Shown here one piece after another: positions 11,801 to 23,800 of a stretch of DNA of 64,000 bases. Source of the DNA: Endomychus coccineus (lineage: Eukaryota; Arthropoda; Insecta; Coleoptera; Endomychidae). Positions within the stretch are counted from its first letter, which is position 1, and each line of letters begins with the position of its first letter. A program made the translations under genes and the position numbers. The DNA lies in NCBI GenBank assembly GCA_958510875.1, contig OY294068.1, positions 161,422,388 to 161,486,387 of the forward strand, read 5' to 3'. The notes below the pieces were generated by a model. It searched no databases, was not told where the DNA came from, and saw only the letters and a program-made list of their open reading frames with translations.

Positions 11801-14800
11801 TTCAAGATTTCAATATTGTTTATATAGTGTTTATACAGTTTGGGAAATAACATAATCAGTTGTGGGATCGTATTGGTTATTCCTACTGATTAAGTTGCAA
11901 GTCCCTTGAACTTATGCCAAGGTACTGTTCGTTTTTGTATTTACAGGGTCTGAACGATTGAGGTACTTCTGTCCTTTTACCCGTAACGGCTTAGGAAATT
12001 TCCTGCCAGAGCCGTCTTCCGGCTCCTTCAAGTTCCAAGGACGGTAACATTCTTAAGTTCGAATGACCATATTTTCATTTCACTGATTTCTGTTATCCAA
12101 CTAAATTTGTGTTTCACTAATTTTTTTGTAGTAATCGAACTCAAAGGTTCACATCTAATTTTGTATTTGATAACTTCTGTAATTTGATGTAATTGAACTC
12201 AAAGTTCATAACTAAATTTATATTTCTTTCATATCTTTGTTATTGAGATTGAAACCAGAGGTTTCTAATTTTTATATTTCATATAATTCAAATTTCAATT
12301 CTAATTTACATTATACGTAATCATTTTGTTCAATACAAGAATTGTATATCATTTTAATTGTATTCAAATTCTTACTAGAAATAAAATCAAATTGTTAAGT
12401 TGGACTTTGTCTCATTTTTCAGAATATCCATCAACTTTTATCCACCTCGTAGTGCCTGGATTCTTGACTGTGGATTCTTTATAGTTTTGTTTATTCTAAA
12501 GCAGTTGGCGCTCGGGCAATCCATAAATTCTAGCATCATAGGAAACGTTTCACTACGAGCCCTGAGAATGAATAATCTTATTGAGCTAGTTGGGACAACT
12601 TATCACTACTGATCATCAGGGACAGAGTGATCCGTTTCAATATCAACGATCGGCTGAAAGTGACCACCTGTCCCGTTCACAGCTTTGTAGATGATCGTAC
12701 ACTCCATACCGCTTTCTCGTGTAGACCCCTATACCATCCAATGAAGCCAGATGAGCGGGACAGAGACAGGTTAATGCAATTAATGGAGATCTGGCAAGGA
12801 TTTTGAAATGGGGAGCTGATTATTTACTAAAGTTTAATGCAACCAAAATACAAGCTAGCGTCTTTTCCAGGAAGGCGGAACCTACAATCCCTAATATGAT
12901 GATGTCAGATATAACGAGTCCTATGACCTCTTCCATTTCATTCCATTCATGCTCGAGATCACCACCAACAACACCGTCTCATGGGACGATCATGTGAGGT
13001 CCATTGCAAAAATCGCTTCACAAAAACTTGGTTTTCTATTCCGTGCCGAGAGCTACATTACTTCCCAGCTGCTCTTCATAATATACAAAGCACAGATTCT
13101 ACCCGTACCTTTCCTGGAGTACTGTTCACATGTTTGGAGTTCGGCTCATTGACTTCTCTAGAACATCGTAGAGAGGTGGGGGATCTCTCCCTCTTCTATA
13201 GATATTTTCATGGCCGGTGTTCATCAGAAATCCCGTATGTAGTTTCGTCACGGAAGATTTCAGGTATAGGCAGACTAGACGAGCTCAAGCTATTCACCTC
13301 TTCATTAACTCGAAACCTGCCAGACTTCTTCCTATCGGACATAATTTTTCTATCGAACAGCGAAGTTGTGGAACTATTTGCCTGGTGACATCTTTCCCTA
13401 TGCCTATAACCTCCAAACTTTCAAGAAAAGTTCTAATGCCCATTTCCTCTCCCTACGTTCGTCCGCTGGCTCACACGATATTACATTATAGGTTTCCCTA
13501 TCGGGTAGTCAAAGTTAAAAAAAAATTGGCAGCAGCAATAACCTATTGGTTGAATTTCCACCTATTACCTCGAGACGCTGGTTCTTATCCGACCGGTGCT
13601 CATAAACTGAATTTATATCTACGGAATTTTTCACTAATAGTATAGGTAAGAGCGTTGTGATTTTACTACGAATCAATAAGTGCAACCATCTCTTTCTAAC
13701 TCATACAAACACGCATTTTCTTCTCTATTTTCACTTTTCCACATTGATTGCATCACCCTACTGCTTATATTATAATTGATAACTTTTTTGTTGTGAACGA
13801 CTAATTTTCAACAAATACACTGCAAATTTTCCTCGTCGTAATTGGACATTTCAGTTATTTTTTTCTAGGTGGTGGTAATGCTAACTTGGAATTCTCGGCC
13901 TTATAAAAAGAGATTATAATTGCATACTAATAAAGATTCTTGACCCAGGTATGAATTATATATAAATTCTCGGGGAATAGTTCACCATTAACACTTCTGC
14001 TTTATATTTTCTACTCTTTACATTAGTTTCGGTCTCACGAAGACTTATTACGTCTAAAGCTGTTGCCGAAACGAACAGAAACACGAATAATCGAAAGTGT
14101 AACACATCAAAGTTATAAGTACAATATATCAAGAATCCACTGTTAAGCAATAATAAACATGTGTTCATGTCAACAAAGTCTATGAACGACTAGAAACGAG
14201 AACATTGGGTTCTATTATCCACTTTCAAACCGGATGTTAGATTTACGAGCTAATAAGAAAAGGTTTGTCAGTTATTGGAAATATACTATTGACATTCTAC
14301 CTGAAATATACTTTTAACATTATAAGACGCATGTAGGAATTTGCAAGAGTTTTAATTGATTAAGTTAGTATAAATCTGACTTACTGTCTGAATATCAGCC
14401 CTATGATTTACAGATTTGGAGTCACGTTCCATGTGAATCATCTCCAGAATATATCTTTCATAATAATTGGTTTCCTTAGTTAAAATATTAACATTATTGT
14501 AGTCGAATTGATGGTTATAATCAAAGCAGTGTTTAGCAAGGGCGGTGGACATTTCTAAGTTTTTGTTTCTTGTGCTATACTTATGGCCATACATTCTTTT
14601 TTGTAAATATTGTTTAGAGATTCCTGTCCCATCGCAATCTAAACAATTTAATTTGTATACTGTGTGGGTTTGTTCATCTTTAGGTATTAAAGTTTTTAGA
14701 TTTGAGAAATATTTTCCATCACAGTTAGTAGGCTTATGCGCAACATTCATATCAAACTGATTCAAACATTCCTTAATTTTCTCTGAGGTCTCTGGAATGT

Positions 14801-17800
14801 ATGGTTATGTTATAAAATTGTCTGTATTACCTCTTATGTTATTTATATATGAAGATCCATTATAGATTTCGTTAATTCTTTCTTTAATAATAGGATCGAA
14901 AAATGTTTTTGGGTAGCCATTCATTTCCAGTGTATTACGAACAATTTTTAAATTTTTGGGACGGTCCTCTGCGTGGGACAATGTTCTCGTTTCTAGTCGT
15001 TCATAGACTTTGTTGACATGAACTCGCATTTATCAAGAGTACTGCCTAACAGTGGATTCTTGATTTATTATACTTATAACATTGAATTGTGTTACAATTT
15101 CGATTATTCGTGTTTCTGTCCGTTTCGGCGACGTGGGCATTTACATTGAGATTGGTGCGATAAGGAAGCTTTGTGTAATACAATTAGTTTTAAGTAATCC
15201 AGTTTTAGAAATAATAAGTCTTCTGATGATGGTCGTGAGACCCAAACGTACGTAAAGACTAGAAAATATAAAGCATGTGGGTTAATGTGACCTATTTCCC
15301 GAGAATTTATATATAATAATTGCATACTTAATCTGCAACAATTACAGGACAATTTTTACATTCCTCAATTGAAAAGAAAAATCATTTTTCAAAGTTGGTA
15401 ATGCTAACAATAGTATTAAGCATTATCAGGCGTATTTTATCAAAGCGCGGAAAATTGTTTCTTTATATATAATATGCGACGATTTGTTGCAACTATCTCG
15501 ATTTTGATATCTAGAAACGGGACGTTCTTCAGAACTCAATCAAAATGTATATAGTTATGTATATTTTCTACTGCTTTAGAAACCTTTTATTATTGCAAAT
15601 CGTTACTTCCGTAGTGTAGAAGAATTCCGTAAGATCAGAAAAATGTGTAATTTTCGGGACAATTATAAGAATTTTTTTCCAATCCTATTGAAACTTAGAA
15701 GGTTTGCATTATAAAACTACACTTTGAATATTTCTAAATCAATATTGGCAAAGAAAAATGAAAACTAAATAGACATTCAATCGTATTTTTGAGCATCACA
15801 TCACAAATTGAATAAAATGTATTTTAATCGATGATATAAGGAATATTAATGATATTAATATCCCAGCAACGCCTTTAATTAATTTCCACCAACCTTATTT
15901 GAAAACGGTTCATTTCAATTGTCGATATTGAAAACTTTTGGCTTCCAGATGGATTCCGCATCACGACTTGATCCCGACATTTCGCCAAACATTGCAGGTG
16001 ACATCTTCAGGGCAGGATTGACGCTTGAACTGAAACTGTGTCTTTTGATTTATGTACCGCTACAGAAACTAGAAGAATCAGTTTCAGTTCAAGCCTCAAG
16101 CCTGATTTGAAGATGCCACCTGTAATGGTTCGAGAAATGTCGGCATCAAGTCAAGAATTTTTTGAAGATTAGCTATCCGCGTAAGTCTTCTATTCAAGAT
16201 ATTGCCAATATTATTGAAACAGACAACGAAATTGTTTTGAAGACTGTTATTATTTGATAATCATGTTTTAATATGTTGTTAATAAACTATAAAAGAGTTC
16301 AATTGTGGACACACTATATAGGCCAGTACTAATAGGAGAAAATATTAGAAATAAAAAAAATAATTCGTTACAGCAATCTGACAGCGGGATATTGTAGAAC
16401 AAGATATTATAAAAGAGGAGAAAATAAATCGAACCGACAGCTGCTATCCGGGGTGCAATGGGGTGTGTTTTTAGGGGTTGAAAACAGGTTTTCGAGATTT
16501 CTGGCTAAACAGTGCATTCTATCAAAAAAGTTAGAGATAAAAGATATAGGGAATAAGATCTACAACTTTTACCATTTTTACCCTAACCTCTAAATTTTTC
16601 GACAAAAATGCGAAAAACCAATTTTTTGGTTTTTAATTTTTTTCTTTGACAAATAAGACTTCATGAAGCTCAAGCTTTGGCAAAAGATACCTCTATTTAT
16701 TGCAAAATGGCAGTAATTTTTTCGGAGGGAAATATATGGAGGTTCTTGTTAAATTCAATTTAAAACAATTCCTCTTAAAACTACGCATCCTACAGAGTTC
16801 TGTTCTGGCTCACTTACTCTTTGTTACGTTTACTTTCGATAAACGGTAAAAATTTGCATATTTTTCGTTGAATAATTGTTATTAATTGATAAAATCATTT
16901 CAATTTTTTTATGTTTATGGAAACTATAATATTATTTCTTTAATTATTGTACAGATCGAGTTTTGATATGATGTCATGCATATCTAAGACAGCAAATTAT
17001 ATCTAGTATATTTGTATCTTTGTAATCGCAAGATACGAATATATGACTTCTACGATCGTCGTACATGGGATTGTTACTATCAAACAAAACATAAGAAATG
17101 CACATTTTTAATATGCATTTAAGAACACTTCTAGTTTCTTACTCGAAATCAATTAGTTTACTAAACAAAATATAATCATACAATAGGTAATGTAGTAGAT
17201 CTACAATGAAATATATGGGTTTTGTAGAGTGGTTTTCAATAATAAGACATTATTTGCATGTTGCAGTGAACAAGTTTATATTGCAAGTATTTATATAAAA
17301 AAAAAATTCTATAAAAAATAATACATCTTGGAAAAATTGAAGCAGATCCCTCCTGTTTTTAGGTAGTAAGTACTAACAACATGAAATTCATAAATGCGGT
17401 AAAAAAAAATTTATATTATTTTGAACATGCTCAAAAAACTGAATCGAAAAAATGTGTGCATTCCCATAGATATATTTTTCTCTAATCTTGCTTTCTTCGC
17501 AGAGCGTTGTACTTCTTCTTCATCCAATTCAACAAAACTGAACGATTCTCCAGTGTTTTCGAAAGTTTCATTGAGTACTGTTTCAGTTATAGTACATTGA
17601 TCTGTTTCCATTTCTTCCGAGTCACTTTCGTGTATGGAAATTTGTGGAAGTTCAGCATTTGAGCAATTTTCTAAATTAAAACAATTTGAACATAAGTTGA
17701 TACGACTGCAGTATATGCCGTCTCATTGGCTTAGAAGGCCTCTGGTGGCGTTCACATGCTGTCTTTAGCTTCGAAAACAGCTCCTTAAATTTCTCATATT

Positions 17801-20800
17801 CGTATCCTGCGATGACGAATATACGAATATAGCAGATATAATTTGCTGTCTCAGACACGCATGACATCATATCAAAACTCGATCTATACAATAATTAAAT
17901 AAATAATATTATAGTTTCCATAAACATAAAAAAATTAAAATGATTTTATTAATTAATAACAATTATTCAACGATAAATATGCGAATTGTCACGAAAAAAG
18001 CAATTTTTCGGTTTTTTCAATTTTCCCGCCATTTTTTTCATTGCAGTATACCTTTTTTCACCACTTATCAAAAGTAGACGTAACAGCGAGTAAGTGAGTC
18101 TGAATAGAACTCTGTAGGATGCGTAGTTTTGAGAGGAATCGCAGTTAAAAATTTGTTTTTTTTGTTTCTTAAATTAAATTTAACAACAACTTTCAAATAT
18201 TTCCCTCCCAAAAAATTACTGCCTTCTTGAAATGAATAAAGGTATCTTTTGCCAAGATTTGAGCTTCATAAAATTTATTTGTCAAAGAAAAAAATTAAAA
18301 ATCAAAAAATCGGTTTTTCACATTTTCGTCAGAAAATTTCGAGGTTAGGATAAAAATGGTGAGTGAAGAAGTGTAGATCTTTTCATTCCCTACAACTTTT
18401 ATATTCAACTTTTTTTGATAGAATATACGGTTTAGCCAAAAATCATGAAAAACTGTTTTAAACCCCTAAAAACACACCCCATTCCACCCCGGATAGCAGC
18501 TGTCGGTTCGATTTATTTTTCCCTCTTTCACAATATCTTGTTCTACAATATCCCGCTATCAGATTGCTGTAACGAATTTTTTTGTTGTTCAAATACTATT
18601 CGTACTGGCCCAATAACACTATAAATAAGAAATAATTACCCTTGTCCACTAAGAATATTGTTAAAGTACTGAGAACCCTTGGGCTATTAAGTAGCTATAG
18701 ACCGAGTAAACAAAATTAGAAATCGGAACGAGCCCGCTTAAATGCTATTTGGAATTGAAATGGTAAACAATGGATTACCCTAGGCTGGGAATAAATCTGG
18801 AATCAATAAATTCCTGTTCGCTCGTACATTTTCGTTGCTTCTAAATTACCTACCTAGATAACTGTTTCAAGAGCGATAAACTTTCTTGAGAAATGGTGTA
18901 ACCTGTATTCGAAAACATATCATCGAAAACGATGATTTTTCAACATTAGTTTTTTTTATGTTGGTAAAATGCTCTTTACACTGGCTTAGAATGTTCCTTT
19001 TAGTTTGGCTCACATAGCGTTTTGAACACGACTCACAATCGATTTTGTAAGGTGCCCGATTTGCCGAAGTTGGAAACTTCATTAAAGGTTGCATTAACGA
19101 TTGTTTGGATTATCCTTACATCCATAAAGAGATTGTATTGCAAATTCAGAAAAGAAATTACACACTCCTCATTCTGTAGTAATTAATAAATTTCATAATA
19201 TGTTTTCTGAATTTGCAGTAAAATCTGCTTATAGATGCGAAAACAAGCTAAAAACCGTTCAGGCAACACCTTTGATAAAGTTTCTGACTACAAATTCGGG
19301 ATATACAAAATCGATTTTAAATCATGTTCACAGATCCTATGTGGACCAAACTAGAAGGAACATACTAACTCGGTATATGGCATCTTTTGCCAAAATAAAG
19401 AAAAATAATGGTGGAAAATCAGTGTTAGCCAAACATGTTTTGAATACACACCATAAATAAATAAAAAATATGCTAAATAGTATTTAAGCAGGCACAAGTT
19501 TACTCTGATGATGGCCACTTGGTAGCTGAAAGGTCCCCAGTACTTCAACAGTATTTTCGTTGGGTGAGGGTGATTTTTTCACACTTATAGTTTAATATGT
19601 TGCATTAAATTTTGCCAAATGAATAATGAACAAAAAATGTTGGGACAGGTCATATACAAGTCTGGGAACTCGAGGCTGTTTCCTATGTGAGAAGTGAGTC
19701 CGCTAAGCGTCATCTGTTGCATAGTACCTAAAAGCCTGTAACGAATTCAAGCTCATCCAAATCGGAAGTGAAACAAACAGTTTCCAAAACAATTGGACGC
19801 TTGATTTGATATCAAGAGTTGATGGTGCAATTTGGTGATACTGATTTCGTCAGATTGAGTAACAATACGAGGAAGAGAACTAATCTAGAAATTGATAATA
19901 AAACCATTGAACTTAAGATAAGTGGAGCTTTGAAAGTCCATGAGAATGATGACCATTACTGATAGTCAATTATGCATATTCTAGCTTCTGCGTAGTCTTG
20001 AAGACCCATATGTCATCTACCATGATAGGCAGGTATACTTCCAGGTAATCTAACCTTTCCAAAGCTATAATCAGAGATTCACTGCCTTACATATTTCATG
20101 TCGTAAAGTCAATATTGGTTACAAATGCTCGATTTTTCCCAATTATCTTCGTCGAAAACTTCCATAATTTACCCAAGATTTAGTCTGATATTATGCTCTG
20201 AAATTTAGTATGATAATGCGTTTAATTCAGAAATTATTATACTGGAATGTCATTTCTGCACATTTCTGAGGGTGCTTTTATTTTGACTTGGATGCTGTTC
20301 CTTTTCACCAGCTACTTCTCAGTCCTTAGGGCTATATTTGTACATTCACAGGTCATATACAAGTCTGGGAACTCGAGGCTGTTTCCTATGTGAGAAGTGA
20401 GTCCGCTAAGCGTCATCTGTTGCATAGTACCAAAAGGGTGGCGCATGAATCGAGGAATGATCTCTGACACGTATACGATCGTGTTCTCTGGCAAATGTCA
20501 TTGTTGACTTGTAAATACAAGGAATACTGGCGTTTTTAGAAAAAAATTACGAAACCGTGCATTGTGCTGAAATGCAAAAGTGTAAAGCCAGAAACTTCGG
20601 TTTTTAAATTGCCGAAAGATGCGGAAATGCGAAAAAAGTGGATGCTTGCGATTCCGGATAGAAATCGTTTTAACGAGGTCTTTTATGTGTGCGAGCATGT
20701 ATAACGAAAAAGGGGAAGTTATTTTTAAGGTGAGTAACACATTTTGACAAGAGTAACAGTTCTATTCCTCTCTCAAATCAGAATAGTAAATATTGCGTTA

Positions 20801-23800
20801 CGAGAAAAATTATTTGACTTAATAATGTGATTGTTGCCATACTTCGATCTAAGCGCTAGCTGGTGGCTGAGCGAGGAACTACAAGTTTGGCGACATGTAA
20901 GAGACTCATGTCAAACATAGAGTTCCCAGACCTGTATGTACGACCGTGGTCTCAACTATTTTTAAATTCCTAATTGGTTTTGTTCTATGATTACTCACTT
21001 GACCATCCTTCCCTCTGAGAACTTTATCTTCTGCTAGTGATATTTCGGGGCCCCACTGCTCCATAAAGTTGCCTAACCTTGTAACTCGTTGTTGAGGCGT
21101 AGTTACAGTATGGTCACCACCACAGTATCGATTTATTAATCTAATAAAATAAATACAAACATTAACGCTTCATGGTTCTTTCGATTCGGAAATTAACTGC
21201 CCTAAAAGCCTGTAACGAATTCAAGCTCATCCAAATCGGAAGTGAAACAAACAGTTTCCAAAACAATTGGACGCTTGATTTGATATCAAGAGTTGATGGT
21301 GCAATTTGGTGATACTGATTTCGTCAGATTGAGTAACAATACGAGGAAGAGAACTAATCTAGAAATTGATAATAAAACCATTGAACTTAAGATAAGTGGA
21401 GCTTTGAAAGTCCATGAGAATGATGACCATTACTGATAGTCAATTATGCATATTCTAGCTTCTGCGTAGTCTTGAAGACCCATATGTCATCTACCATGAT
21501 AGGCAGGTATACTCCAGGTAATCTAACCTTTCCAAAGCTATAATCAGAGATTCACTGCCTTACATATTTCATGTCGTAAAGTCAATATTGGTTACAAATG
21601 CTCGATTTTTCCCAATTATCTTCGTCGAAAACTTCCATAATTTACCCAAGAGTTAGTCTGATATTATGCTCTGAAATTTAGTATGATAATGCGTTTAATT
21701 CAGAAATTATTATACTGGAATGTCATTTCTGCACATTTCTGAGGGTGCTTTTATTTTGACTTGGATGCTGTTCCTTTTCACCAGCTACTTCTCAGTCCTT
21801 AGGGCTATATTTGTACATTCACTTCCCACTATAGTCCCCATTACTAGTCTTAACAGGTTCTTTCCTGATTGGCTGTTGTACACTTCGTCGATACCCTAGG
21901 CTACCAGAATATTGATTGTCTTTTGCGATTTGATGCTTCGCATTCTGACAGTATAGTTTGGAATTTTTTGTCTATCGGTCGCATTGTCTGAAGGAATGTT
22001 TTCTATTGTACATTCCCATTTTGTGCAGATATCCTCTGATTGGGATGTGATCAGTGAGGAGACATTCTATTGTTTGGACTTGGTTCCTACTCATAAGTAA
22101 TTCTTCAGTTCTGTTCTTCGGCGGTACTTTGATAGTTTTCCCAATGAGGCCTAGAGAGATCTTTACTCCAGCCGTTTCATGTTGTTGTTTCACCCAGTCT
22201 CCTATGCATCTTTGAGCTGCATTTAATCGCTCCAAGTACGAGTTCGGGGCCAAGAAATTGCGCTGCTGAGGCATTTTTGTTTCGGTACCGTCATCTGGTT
22301 GATGTCTTTCCGTTTCTTCAAAACGTGTGAGATCTGTATATCATAGCATAGCATTGTGAAGGATTCCTTCAGTGGGACATCTACTTGCCAGTAGATGCTG
22401 TTCGAATTTCTTGGTTCTCCACCATCTCCAAATAAGGTGTTTCCAACAGTGAGAGAAGTAAAATATACATATTCAATAACGAATGATTCAAAACGAATTC
22501 TAAGAAATATAAAAACATGAAACATTAAAATTTGAAGGAAAATCGAATTAAATAAATTCAGAACTTGGAAATTGATCATAAACTGTATCTTTTCTTTGTT
22601 TTAAAAATTCGTGCATGTAAGATAGCTTACTAGAATGTAGTAAAGGATTGTGAGGCAACACAATTTTGCAAATTTGAATTTGTTCAAAATTATAATTTCC
22701 TTTATAACTATAATCGTGGGTTGAATCTTTCACATCGTTGAAAGCTAATGAAAAATGGTTTCTAAAAATCACATTCAATTTGAATTTGGAGTTTTAAATA
22801 ATATTAATTTTCTGTTCAAAAGATTGGTCTTTAAATTATTTACTGTGCTTCTTCTGAGGTCACGAATGAAGAACACAAACTACCGCACGTTCCATTCGTC
22901 CTCTATTCGGGTTTTCTTGGTTGTGAAATAACCAATGACTATTTATATTAGTTTATAGTCATTGGAATTAACCCAGCAACACGCTGAGCATGCCGTTAGA
23001 AAAAGATGAATCTTGGATCTGATTAAAATCTGTAGAGCAATAAAATATTTACGATTTGTCATCTTTGATCGTCATCTCGAAATGATTCATGTTTCTGCTA
23101 ATGGGTAGCCTGTGGAGAAGACAAAAATTAGTTAACTTAGACTAATATAACTGGTTATTCACTTCTCACGTTATTTGCTGTTTCCTCAGTTGATCTAATT
23201 CATATGCCAAATAAGGAGCCATACTCTTGTGTACAGGAAGATTGCCAGCACGTGGATATACTCTCGTGTCGAAAGCCTTCTTCATGACCACATCTTTATC
23301 GCAAGATATGCAATTCACATTCCTAGAAAACGTACATTCGGCTTAATAATATCATTATCACCACATTGAAAATTAGAGATGGGAGCCCAATTTGTGAATG
23401 AACATGTACCATTTTGGATTGTTGATAACCACGTGTGTCTATGATCAATGAGTTAATGCCTACAAAATTTTTAGAAATCCTGTTTTTTTTATTTTCGTGT
23501 TTTTGTTAGAAATTGGTGTAGTGATGGATGCAAATCTGTTAGTGTTTTTTGGTTTTGAGGCGAATATTACATTCAGTTTGATAAAATGAATAACTGTATT
23601 GTGTAATATTTATTCAGCGAAGTAATATTTATAATTGTAATGTGGTTGTACCATAAGCTGGAGAGGAAGCATATGTTATCAAACTTGCGAATTATATTTT
23701 CATAATTTATTTATTTTTATTCTTTGTTGTCAGTACCTCGATCGGTGGAAACTTATTTAATGATATACAATTAATATACAATTAGATACAAATAATTGTC

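Larger units (their letters stand above)
13916..15328 (-). mobile_element. Penelope-like element with GIY-YIG domain and 13-bp TSD
   Basis: The element (13929-15315) is flanked by ATAATTGCATACT at 13916-13928 and 15316-15328. The minus strand encodes the C-terminus of a Penelope-like reverse transcriptase (14805-15029) and a GIY-YIG-type endonuclease (14352-14765: VYKLNCLDCDGTGISKQYLQ). Its first 290 bases (about 13950-14225) are an inverted copy of its other end (about 14965-15325), the tail-inverted arrangement common in this class. Confidence 0.9.

Noticed and set aside
11752..12640. Complete LTR retrotransposon joining the gag scrap at 9886 with the primer-site-like block at 12505
   Set aside because: The order is wrong (gag upstream of the LTR-like part), no second LTR or pol is present, and a Penelope insertion intervenes; left as a weak remnant.
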